Assembly (NCBI GenBank): GCA_015657435.1
Contig: JADLKH010000004.1
Coordinates: 389,319-403,084 of the forward strand
Source: Synergistales bacterium
Lineage (GTDB): Bacteria; Synergistota; Synergistia; Synergistales; 79-D21
Reading direction: 5' to 3'
Length of the DNA stretch: 13,766 nt
The position numbers and the translations under genes are program-made. Below the pieces are notes generated by a model, which did no database searches, had not been told where the DNA came from, and worked only from the letters and a program-made list of their open reading frames with translations. This document shows positions 1 through 5,334 of this stretch, one piece after another (the first letter of the stretch is position 1; every line of letters begins with the position of its first letter).

Positions 1-108
1 GGTGCCCCCGCGATCGATCTTTCCCTGGTGCGCCGCTTTTGCCAGTTCGTAGGCTCGCTCGACCATTTCTTCCTGGGGGCTTTCCGTCTCTTTCTTTTCA
101 GTCAACAT
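1..108 (-). CDS. HD-domain phosphohydrolase, N-terminal fragment (partial)
   Basis: The gene reads leftward and runs off the window; only the first 36 codons are present. The start at 108 is preceded by GGAGGT with 7 nt spacing. After a short charged leader (MLTEKKETESPQEE) comes a helix ending in AYELAKAAHQGKIDRGG. This matches the start of the HD domain in RelA/SpoT-like and related metal-dependent phosphohydrolases, where an A-H-x-G-x-x-D-x-G-G pattern precedes 'PYxxHP'. The catalytic HD pair itself would lie outside the window, so the substrate (ppGpp or another nucleotide) cannot be judged. The family call comes from this single motif. Confidence 0.7.
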   Translation of the reverse strand, partial: MLTEKKETESPQEEMVERAYELAKAAHQGKIDRGGT

Positions 109-212
109 GCCATCCACCTCCAACAGGAATTTTCGGAGACGCTGCGTGCCGTTCGGGAAATGGGTTCATGCGGGGTGGGGCCTAAAGGAAGGAATCGCGG
201 AAGGAGGGAACG

Positions 213-225
213 GTTAAATTTTAAC
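213..225 (-). promoter_or_regulatory. Putative promoter/operator of the HD-domain gene
   Basis: A perfect 13-bp palindrome, GTTAAATTTTAAC, lies about 105 bp upstream of the leftward HD-domain start. On the minus strand it contains TGTTAAAAT, a TGn-extended -10 box (TAAAAT at 222-217), with only a weak -35 (ATGTTG) 17 bp further upstream. The overlap of dyad and -10 would suit a repressor site, but this is inference from sequence shape only. Confidence 0.3.
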
Positions 226-355
226 ATGGCCAAAGAAAAGCAACATAACGTCTCAATAGCAGCAATGAGTATCATTAATAACCATATCGATCCTTCGGGC
301 CAAGGATTGGCATGGAGTAATCGCTTGAAGGGACTAAAGTGAAGCCGAACTGGTC

Positions 356-414
356 AATGCAACACAATGACGCCGAGTTGCATTTCTTGACATCCAGAAG
401 AGGGGTGGTATCTT
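356..414 (+). promoter_or_regulatory. Sigma70-type promoter with adjacent 8-bp dyad
   Basis: A perfect -35 TTGACA (387-392) is followed after 16 bp by TATCTT (409-414), which carries an upstream TG (extended -10). An alternative extended -10, TGATAAAAT, follows at 414-422. Immediately upstream of the -35 is an inverted repeat, AATGCAAC (356-363) and GTTGCATT (377-384), ending 2 bp before TTGACA. The promoter would drive the zinc-ribbon gene with a leader of about 175 nt. The dyad position fits a repressor or activator site. Confidence 0.5.
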
Positions 415-594
415 GATAAAATAAATAAACATCTAACCAAATGGATATGATAAAACCAAAAAGCTTTGTATCTCCTAAATAAGCAAATAGATGACGGGTT
501 GAATCGGTTGTCTGTATGCTGTAGCGTCGAGTGTAGGTGGGCTGGTGGGTGTGCATAAAATCCCAGATGGCAACTCACAAAGAGGAGGTGCAAG

Positions 595-837
595 ATGAGA
601 GTTCTTGTTGATTTAGTCTACAAACAGCCTTTTTACTACGACAAAGCCAAAGGAGTTGATGTAAAGGAGGCGTTTTGTCCCAGATGTTGGGAAGCAGACG
701 GAAGGCAAGTCCATCTTATTGGCCCGACAAAGGCAACTCATGGGGATACATATGGTTGTCCTGAATGTGGGCGATTTTATGACATTACCAGCAGTAACGA
801 GGGTTGGCTCAGAATGCCTCCCGCCCCAAAGGGGTAA
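595..837 (+). CDS. Small zinc-ribbon protein
   Basis: An 80-residue protein with AGGAGG 5 nt before the ATG. It carries two CxxC knuckles, C28-P-R-C31 and C55-P-E-C58, spaced as in a zinc-ribbon fold. The second sits in a typical YGCPECGRFYDI context. There is no signal peptide or membrane segment, so it should be cytoplasmic. Such small ribbons bind one zinc ion and often serve in nucleic-acid or protein binding, but the sequence does not show which. It lies upstream of and on the same strand as the GHKL ATPase gene, about 200 bp away across a strong inverted repeat, so the two may or may not share a transcript. I do not recognise a specific family. Confidence 0.7.
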   Translation: MRVLVDLVYKQPFYYDKAKGVDVKEAFCPRCWEADGRQVHLIGPTKATHGDTYGCPECGRFYDITSSNEGWLRMPPAPKG

Positions 838-972
838 TGGAAAAGGTAAGGGGAAATTTCGCAATGCCGTATCGAGGTTCGTTGAGGATAAAGCAGTAGC
901 CATTGAGGTCAAGGGATTTGGATATTTATCGCTGATTTGTTAGGGGAAAACACTCTCCAAACACCTACACGG

Positions 973-1021
973 CATGACAAAACCGCTCTTTACAACACTT
1001 GTGGTGGACGGTTTTGTCATG
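973..1021 (+). promoter_or_regulatory. Perfect 13-bp inverted repeat upstream of GHKL gene
   Basis: CATGACAAAACCG (973-985) and its exact reverse complement CGGTTTTGTCATG (1009-1021) flank a 23-nt spacer. The spacer itself holds a short ACAA/TTGT stem (992-995 and 999-1002). The element ends 12 nt before the GGAGGT ribosome binding site of the next gene. As RNA it would form a stable hairpin. The downstream tract TTTCTTCT is too broken for a classic terminator, so an attenuator, leader structure or large operator are all possible. Confidence 0.55.
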
Positions 1022-1041
1022 TTTCTTCTGGGGGGAGGTCA

Positions 1042-2076
1042 GTGGTCTCAATTCAGAGGATAAGGATTCCTTCTAGGCTATCTGTCCTTGCCGCTTTTGA
1101 TGCATGTAAGTCACTGGAGTCATTTGACCCGACGAAAGATGCTTATGTGGATTTTGGCAATACTACAGATGTACGTCCTTTCGGAATGGTCTACTTGGGC
1201 GCGAAAATACGAGAGAAAGTCCATGCCTTTAAGGCCAATGGCCGTGAAATATACGTGGAAAATTGCGATTCCAACAGTTACGCAAAACACGTGGGTTTCT
1301 ATGAATCATTCGGTGTTCACGTGGGTAAGAAGGTAGGAGAAGCAATCGCAAACCAGAACTATGTTCCTATCACCTGCAAATGGTTTTCTCAGTTGCAAGA
1401 CTTGGCAAGCGCACGATGTTGTCCAATAGGTTCGATTATCGAAGAAGATGCTCGACACATAGCGAAAGTCCTCACGCGGAGAGAAAACGGACTATTGTTC
1501 GACGTAATGTCGTATTCTTTGCGGGAGTTAATAAGGAATGTTGCTGAACATAGCGGGAGCAAGGCTGTATGGTATGCCGCACAATATTGGAAAGCAACCA
1601 ATGCGGTGGAGGTAGTCCTTCTCGACAATGGCATCGGAGTGCTTGAATCCCTGAACCAGAACCCAGACTATATATTTGCTGAGGATAAAGATGCAATTCA
1701 GGCAGCGATACTTCCAAGCGTGTCGAGCAAAGTTCGTAAGGGTGGGAAAACTACCATCGATCCTTATGACGTCTGGCAAAATACAGGGTATGGTTTGTAC
1801 GTTGTGAGTCGAATCTGTAGAATCCTTGGGAGCCTCCTGATAGCGAGTGGTTCAAGTGCTCAATACTGGGAATTCGATTCCCCTGAGAGGAGTTTTGATA
1901 CTAGTCACAGAGGAACGGCTGTAAGGATAGTTTTCAGTATTGAACGCATCCCATTCCTCAAAAAAGGTTACCTAGCGGAGTTCGTTCACGACGGGGAATG
2001 CAGGGCTAAGGAAGGTAATATTGGCGGGGCGAATCTGGCCTCTAAGGCTTCAAAGTTGACAAGAGTGGTTGAGTAA
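1042..2076 (+). CDS. STAS-like / GHKL ATPase-domain protein
   Basis: The frame is open from an ATG at 937, but that extension crosses the inverted repeat and has no ribosome binding site. The GTG at 1042, directly behind GGGGAGGT, is preferred and gives 344 residues. Residues about 28-100 look like a STAS-like alpha/beta domain. Residues about 155-300 form a GHKL (histidine-kinase-type) ATP-binding domain: the N-box is in SLRELIRNVAEHSG (N166), the G1 box is DNGIG (195-199), the G2 box is GYGL (249-252), and HRGTAVRI follows at 289-296. No phospho-acceptor histidine, transmembrane or sensor domain is visible, so it is not an ordinary sensor kinase. Similar STAS plus ATPase combinations occur as anti-sigma-like switches and in accessory islands. 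The role here is unknown. Confidence 0.72.
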   Translation: MVSIQRIRIPSRLSVLAAFDACKSLESFDPTKDAYVDFGNTTDVRPFGMVYLGAKIREKVHAFKANGREIYVENCDSNSYAKHVGFYESFGVHVGKKVGEAIANQNYVPITCKWFSQLQDLASARCCPIGSIIEEDARHIAKVLTRRENGLLFDVMSYSLRELIRNVAEHSGSKAVWYAAQYWKATNAVEVVLLDNGIGVLESLNQNPDYIFAEDKDAIQAAILPSVSSKVRKGGKTTIDPYDVWQNTGYGLYVVSRICRILGSLLIASGSSAQYWEFDSPERSFDTSHRGTAVRIVFSIERIPFLKKGYLAEFVHDGECRAKEGNIGGANLASKASKLTRVVE

Positions 2077-2188
2077 AAGGAAACAACAATGCAAGAAAGG
2101 GGTCTCTTTAGAGGCGGAACGCATTTCAGACAGTTGTGATTCGCTCGTGGAGTTGAAATATAACAGCGCGGAGATCCTTCATCTTTGA
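2069..2188 (+). pseudogene. Possible small ORF or gene remnant after the GHKL gene
   Basis: A frame opening with TTG at 2069 overlaps the GHKL stop codon by 8 bp and runs 39 codons to TGA at 2186. The translation has protein-like composition (for example LEAERISDSCDSLVELKYN). There is no clear ribosome binding site and no recognisable family. It could be a tiny coupled gene or the truncated start of a former partner gene of the ATPase. It could also be chance. A competing ATG at 2089 gives only 16 codons. Confidence 0.2.
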
Positions 2189-2325
2189 AAACCGCATAGG
2201 CGGAAAAAGCTCCCGCAGGGGGGCGATTTGACAGATATTCAGAGGTGTGGGAGTGTCTCCTGACAACTTGAGGCCACTTGATTTCCGCAGGCCTTACTCC
2301 CGCGCACGCTCGTGGACATTTATGA

Positions 2326-2399
2326 GGCGACATGGTCAAGCGGTAAGGCAGAAGACTGCAAATCCTTCACCCCCGGTTCGAATCCGGGTGCCGCCTCCA
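2326..2399 (+). tRNA. tRNA-Cys (anticodon GCA)
   Basis: A 74-nt cloverleaf with encoded CCA (2397-2399) and discriminator T2396. The anticodon GCA is at 2358-2360 in the loop CTGCAAA. The T arm is perfect (CCCGG-TTCGAAT-CCGGG, 2372-2388). The D arm has 3 bp, as is common for tRNA-Cys, and the variable loop has 4 nt. Two stem positions are odd: acceptor pair 5-68 is A-C (A2330 with C2391 or its neighbour, instead of the usual G-C), and anticodon-stem pair 29-41 is A2353-C2365. Both look like G-to-A changes. The gene may be a functional variant or a decaying copy. A strong terminator follows 50 nt downstream. Confidence 0.85.
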
Positions 2400-2414
2400 A
2401 ATCCCTAAACCGCG

Positions 2415-2423
2415 TGGTATAAT
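2415..2423 (+). promoter_or_regulatory. Extended -10 box between tRNA-Cys and its terminator
   Basis: TGGTATAAT is a perfect TATAAT (2418-2423) with an upstream TG. No recognisable -35 lies 16-18 bp upstream, where the tRNA 3' end sits. If active, transcription would begin around 2430 and run into the terminator at 2450-2488. It may be fortuitous. Confidence 0.25.
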
Positions 2424-2449
2424 AAGTTCAGGCAATCCAGAAAAACGTC

Positions 2450-2488
2450 AAGGTCTTCTGGGAAATCCCCAGAAGGCCTTTTTATTTT
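2450..2488 (+). terminator. Rho-independent terminator of tRNA-Cys
   Basis: A 13-bp stem (2450-2462 with 2468-2480, one G-T pair, loop AAATC) is followed by TTTTTATTTT. It ends the tRNA-Cys transcript and insulates the following small gene. Confidence 0.9.
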
Positions 2489-2588
2489 GGCGGCGCATCC
2501 CTTCCACACAATCACGATGGAACCGAGACCTCCTGCATTGCGCGCCGTCTGAGTTCGGAATCTGCAAGGAAAGGCAAGGAAAAGACGC

Positions 2589-2750
2589 ATGGGAAACAAG
2601 CTGGTGTTCGTCAGCGGAGCGCCCTTCTGGTTCACGCCGGAAGGCCGTTTCGAAGCGGCGGAGCAGAGCAACGGGCTATTCGTAGAACGGGTGCTGCTTC
2701 GCACGGAACGCGGACTGCGCGAGATCGTCAACGGCAAGGTCGTTCGATAG
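2589..2750 (+). CDS. Small hypothetical protein, 53 residues
   Basis: The ATG follows AAGGA with 8 nt spacing, and the frame runs to TAG at 2748. Third codon positions are strongly G/C, like the flanking host-type genes and unlike the AT-rich cassette that follows. The protein starts MGNKLVFVSGAPFWFTPEG and ends in LREIVNGKVVR. It has no cysteines, signal peptide or membrane span. No family is recognised. It stands alone between two intrinsic terminators, so it is probably transcribed as its own unit. Codon bias and the downstream terminator support a real gene despite its size. Confidence 0.6.
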   Translation: MGNKLVFVSGAPFWFTPEGRFEAAEQSNGLFVERVLLRTERGLREIVNGKVVR

Positions 2751-2770
2751 GACGCAGGACGCAGTGGAGA

Positions 2771-2791
2771 GAAGCCGGAAGAACCGGCTTC
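2771..2791 (+). repeat. 8-bp hairpin in the 3' region of the small gene
   Basis: GAAGCCGG (2771-2778) and CCGGCTTC (2784-2791) form a perfect 8-bp stem around a 5-nt loop. It lies between the stop codon of the 53-residue gene and the terminator. It has no T tract of its own, so it may stabilise the transcript end rather than terminate it. Confidence 0.5.
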
Positions 2792-2804
2792 GAACTGACA
2801 GATG

Positions 2805-2838
2805 AAGAGGACCTCCCTGGTTGGGGAGGTCCTCTTTT
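2805..2838 (+). terminator. Rho-independent terminator of the small gene
   Basis: A 13-bp stem (2805-2817 with 2824-2836; core GAGGACCTCCC / GGGAGGTCCTC, loop TGGTTG) runs into a short T tract (TTTT). It closes the 53-residue gene's transcript and marks the edge of the GC-rich host-type segment. Confidence 0.88.
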
Positions 2839-2882
2839 GTATTGTTCTTGAGGTGAGTGGTGGGAGGGACATGGGGGCTAGT

Positions 2883-2912
2883 TTGGTTCTTATTCTTTGT
2901 GATATATATAAT
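2883..2912 (+). promoter_or_regulatory. Promoter of the winged-helix/HEPN cassette
   Basis: A perfect TATAAT -10 (2907-2912) sits in an AT-rich run. TTGGTT (2883-2888) lies 18 bp upstream as a weak -35. Transcription would start near 2919, giving a leader of about 30 nt that contains GAGGAGG before the ATG at 2951. Confidence 0.5.
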
Positions 2913-2950
2913 ATATAACTTGCTATTAAAAAAGAGGAGGGGTTGCTTTT

Positions 2951-3673
2951 ATGTCTGAAGATCAGATCAGATTGCCTCAATGTTCCTATGAAGAGTTGGT
3001 CAAAATTATAAAAGCTTATGGTCGCCTTCCTCAACCCTCCAACTTAGAAGAAGCTAGTAAATTAAACGGTTTGCACCGAACAGCAATTAGCCGAAATACG
3101 GGTTTTTTGACAGGTATAGGGGTATTAGAAGGAGGAGCAAAAAAAGCAGCAACAACAGAAGGGAAAGCGCTAGCGCGCGCTCTTGAACATGAGCAGGGAT
3201 TGCCAGAAGCAGTCAAGGAGGCATGGGAAAAAATTACTTTGAAGAGTGATTTTTTGCAGAAGATATTAACCGCTATAACAATAAGGAACGGCATGGATGA
3301 GTCTACCCTTGAAGCCCACATTACATACACAGCGGGGCAACCAAAAACAAAAAGGAATACAACAGGAGCAAGGACTATTGTTGATATATTAAAAGTCGGA
3401 GGATTAATCCTGGTCAAGGATGGGAAGATAGCATGCTCCAACCATACGGAACCTTCTGCTGAAGATCAGAAGATGTCTCAGCAAAACACCGAATTTCCCA
3501 AACCCTTGCCTGTTACAAACTTGGGAGGAACTAATCCTATGGAACAAAACGTGAAGTCTCCTTCATTGCACATAGATATTCAAGTTCATATCTCTCCCGA
3601 AGCAACCTCTGAGCAGATAGATAAGGTCTTTGAGAGTATGGCCCGCCACCTTTATGGAGGGCCAAAAGCGTAA
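2951..3673 (+). CDS. Putative winged-helix protein, first gene of HEPN cassette
   Basis: A 240-residue soluble protein with GAGGAGG 10 nt before the ATG. Residues about 30-80 look like a winged helix: a helix with ASKLNG, a likely recognition helix HRTAISRNTGFL, then TTEGKALARAL. Residues about 90-165 resemble a second winged-helix-like unit (ARTIVDILKVGGLILVKDGKI). After a polar linker, the tail (206-235) has an alternating strand, HIDIQVHI, followed by a helix DKVFESMARHLYG. This C-terminal pattern is similar to what I recall from DUF5343-type proteins. The coding is A/T-rich, unlike the upstream host-type gene, which suggests transfer. The 2-bp gap to the next gene implies a co-translated partner. 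It could be a DNA-binding regulator/antitoxin or a target-sensing adaptor. The exact function is unknown. Confidence 0.65.
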   Translation: MSEDQIRLPQCSYEELVKIIKAYGRLPQPSNLEEASKLNGLHRTAISRNTGFLTGIGVLEGGAKKAATTEGKALARALEHEQGLPEAVKEAWEKITLKSDFLQKILTAITIRNGMDESTLEAHITYTAGQPKTKRNTTGARTIVDILKVGGLILVKDGKIACSNHTEPSAEDQKMSQQNTEFPKPLPVTNLGGTNPMEQNVKSPSLHIDIQVHISPEATSEQIDKVFESMARHLYGGPKA

Positions 3674-3675
3674 AG

Positions 3676-4188
3676 ATGACACTTGTACGCGATGTCATTA
3701 GATTGGCTAAAAATATTCAAGATGAAATAAATGAAAAAATCGGACCACCCGAAGAAGGGGTGCTCTGCGAGACGCAATGTGTGATTCCTTTATCAATAGT
3801 GCGTGGAACTCGCGGGTATATAGAGCGAGTCGCAAATCAAGTGAATGGTTCTTATGAACGCGGCTGGTATGATGCTTGCTCGGTGATGATAAGGCGTCTT
3901 TTGGAAACCTTGATTGTTGAAGCATATGAGAATTTCAATATCGCGAACAAGATACAAAACAGCAATGGGGATTTTGTCTACCTGAGGGAGTTAATTGAGG
4001 CGTGTTTGAAGGAAAAAGCTTGGAATTTAAGCAGAAATTGCAAGTCAGCTATGCCAAAATTAAAAGATATAGGGGATAAGTCTGCCCATAGTCGTAGGTA
4101 TGTCGGTCAAAAGAAGGATCTCGAGCCTCTTTTAGCTGATATACGCCTAGTGGTGCAAGAATTCGTTTATCTGGCTGGTTTGAAATAG
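3676..4188 (+). CDS. HEPN / DUF4145-like protein
   Basis: A 170-residue, mostly helical protein beginning 2 bp after the preceding stop. A GGAGGG lies inside the end of that gene, about 14 nt upstream, consistent with translational coupling. Residues about 58-85 (YERGWYDACSVMIRRLLETL) match the long helix of DUF4145/HEPN-type proteins, and GDKSAH (133-138) occupies the position of their conserved G-N-x-x-A-H motif. HEPN proteins in defence systems are often RNases with an R-x4-6-H site. Here no Arg lies 5-7 residues before H138 (only K130 and K135 are near), so a canonical active site is not evident. Together with the upstream winged-helix gene it resembles a toxin-antitoxin or abortive-infection pair. 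That reading is inference. Confidence 0.6.
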   Translation: MTLVRDVIRLAKNIQDEINEKIGPPEEGVLCETQCVIPLSIVRGTRGYIERVANQVNGSYERGWYDACSVMIRRLLETLIVEAYENFNIANKIQNSNGDFVYLRELIEACLKEKAWNLSRNCKSAMPKLKDIGDKSAHSRRYVGQKKDLEPLLADIRLVVQEFVYLAGLK

Positions 4189-4204
4189 AGAGTTGTCATT
4201 CTGA

Positions 4205-4241
4205 GGGCAGGAGTTCTTTGAAGTTTTGCTGCCCCTTCTTT
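4205..4241 (+). terminator. Possible terminator after the HEPN gene
   Basis: GGGCAG (4205-4210) pairs with CTGCCC (4229-4234). The loop holds an inner TTC/GAA stem, and a CTTCTTT tail follows. The stem is short and the loop long, so this is a weaker candidate than the hairpin at 4318. Confidence 0.35.
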
Positions 4242-4317
4242 ACCCCAGGTCATTTCCTTAGAGGAGGGGCTTTCTTCTTCATATCCGTTGGTTGATCATC
4301 TGAGTTTGACACAGTTG

Positions 4318-4351
4318 AAGGGCCTCCCTACAAGGATGGCCCTTTCTCTTT
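4318..4351 (+). terminator. Rho-independent terminator between convergent genes
   Basis: AAGGGCC plus TCC (4318-4327) pairs with GGA, a bulged T and GGCCCTT (4334-4344) around CTACAA. The tail is TTTCTCTTT. It would end rightward transcription from the HEPN cassette before the leftward integrase. On the opposite strand no T tract follows, so it is not a good terminator for the integrase. Confidence 0.65.
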
Positions 4352-4377
4352 GCCTCTAACTAGCCCAAGCAATCCCC

Positions 4378-5172
4378 TTATTCTTTCCCCTTGTCCTTGA
4401 TCTGCAGTAACCTCTTCCTGGGGGCATTACCCAACAGGCTATTCAATGGGGACGCCTTCGCGGGGGCCTCTAGCAGGTCCTTCTCCGAAAGAGCCAGGTA
4501 GCGTTTCGTCATGTCCAGGTCGGAATGTCCCATCTCATGCTGCAAGGCAAAGACTTTCTCATTATTCCTGAGGAATATCAGGGCATGGGCGTGCCTCAAG
4601 TCGTATGGGGTGATGTGGAAGTCCAGCTTTTTCGAAAAAATATCCCTCAAGCGATGTCCCCAGGCTGCCACCCTTAAAGGTTGTCCTTCCTCCGTACAGA
4701 AGATCGGGGCATCTCCCCACTCCAGAGGCCGAACGGCAAGAACCCTTGAAATGGCCTGGGTGCAGGTCCTGGACAGGATGAGTGTCCTGGCTTTGCCGGT
4801 TTTCGAGACTTCCGGCCGGATGCGGATCTCGGTGACTGAAGCGTTGAAATCGGAGGGGACTAGATCCAATGCCCCCCCTGGCCTGATCCCGGTGTCGAGC
4901 TGGAGCATGATGAGCGCCTTGTCGCGGAGGCCCGCATAGGTGTTGAGGTTGGGCAGGTGAATGAGATTCTGCAGGACCTCAGCCGGAATCCGGACAATCC
5001 GGGGTTCGGCGTGCCTTTTTTTTAGTCCGGTCAGCGGGTTGTGGTCCATCACCCCCTGAACGACCAGCCAAGTCATGAACCCCTTCAGGTATAGCTTACG
5101 GATATTGAACGTCACGTGCGCCATATTCTCCCCGAGGTATCGGTACAGATTCTCGTCAAGGCTTGGGTCCAT
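4378..5172 (-). CDS. Tyrosine recombinase (integrase), catalytic part
   Basis: A 264-residue frame reading leftward, encoding most of a phage/island-type site-specific recombinase. Residues 8-42 are the end of the core-binding domain. The catalytic domain shows R97 in DTGIRPGG, the Lys beta-hairpin SKTGKAR (K124/K127), box II YDLRH (190-194, with Tyr where many members have the first His), H216 in MGHSDLDM and the nucleophile Y225 in MTKRYLAL. The frame continues upstream, without a shift, into codons for the missing N-terminal part (5173-5334). The two are separated only by a TGA directly before the ATG at 5172. The enzyme is therefore split, and expression of this part would need reinitiation or readthrough. 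No excisionase gene is visible nearby. Confidence 0.85.
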   Translation of the reverse strand: MDPSLDENLYRYLGENMAHVTFNIRKLYLKGFMTWLVVQGVMDHNPLTGLKKRHAEPRIVRIPAEVLQNLIHLPNLNTYAGLRDKALIMLQLDTGIRPGGALDLVPSDFNASVTEIRIRPEVSKTGKARTLILSRTCTQAISRVLAVRPLEWGDAPIFCTEEGQPLRVAAWGHRLRDIFSKKLDFHITPYDLRHAHALIFLRNNEKVFALQHEMGHSDLDMTKRYLALSEKDLLEAPAKASPLNSLLGNAPRKRLLQIKDKGKE

Positions 5173-5334
5173 TCAGAATCCGGGGAACTTGGTGAAGAAT
5201 CGGGATATGTAATAGCGGTAGTCCTTCAAGGTCCGATCTGCCAACCCTGCCGCCCTTTTCCAGACCAACGAGACTTCCAGCGCCTCTTCCCAGGTGTCAT
5301 AGGTGACCTTGCGCAGCGGAACTGGCGTTTTCAT
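5173..5334 (-). pseudogene. N-terminal part of the integrase, cut off by in-frame TGA
   Basis: The frame starts with an ATG at 5334 behind AAAGGAGGAG (excellent ribosome binding site, 7 nt spacing) and encodes 53 residues before TGA at 5175-5173. The translation (VTYDTWEEALEVSLVWKR, then LKDYRYYISRFFTKFPGF) is a typical start of the SAM-like core-binding domain. It joins in the same frame to MDPSLDENLYRYLGE of the catalytic part. The reconstructed gene, 4378-5334, would give about 317 residues, a normal integrase length. The simplest reading is a single nonsense mutation, probably TGG (Trp) to TGA. Confidence 0.75.

Larger units (their letters stand above)
109..594. other. Gene-free stretch between divergent genes
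   Basis: This is 485 bp without a convincing gene. Open frames here lack ribosome binding sites and protein-like composition. It separates the leftward HD-domain gene from the rightward zinc-ribbon gene. It holds the 213-225 palindrome and, further right, an 8-bp inverted repeat next to a TTGACA promoter. The right half (about 400-480) is markedly AT-rich compared with the left part. Confidence 0.6.

Noticed and set aside
719..943. 74-codon frame overlapping and following the zinc-ribbon gene
   Set aside because: Its first half is out of frame within the zinc-ribbon gene and no start codon with a ribosome binding site lies near the protein-like tail. It is probably chance.
937..1041. Upstream ATG at 937 as start of the GHKL ATPase
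   Set aside because: The extension crosses a perfect 13-bp inverted repeat, has no ribosome binding site and does not look like a protein domain. The GTG at 1042 sits directly behind GGAGGT.
2380..2400. 3' end of tRNA-Cys as the attachment site of the integrase
   Set aside because: No second copy of the tRNA 3' sequence is seen elsewhere in the window. A native-looking terminator and a host-type gene follow the tRNA. A repeat beyond the window cannot be excluded.
2405..3034. 209-codon minus-strand open frame
   Set aside because: It runs antisense through two strong terminators, the 53-residue gene and the start of the winged-helix gene. There is no ribosome binding site or recognisable protein pattern.
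5173..5175. TGA as selenocysteine or reassigned codon in the integrase
   Set aside because: Other genes here (for example hsdS) end in TGA, and integrases have no functional selenocysteine at this position. A nonsense mutation is simpler.
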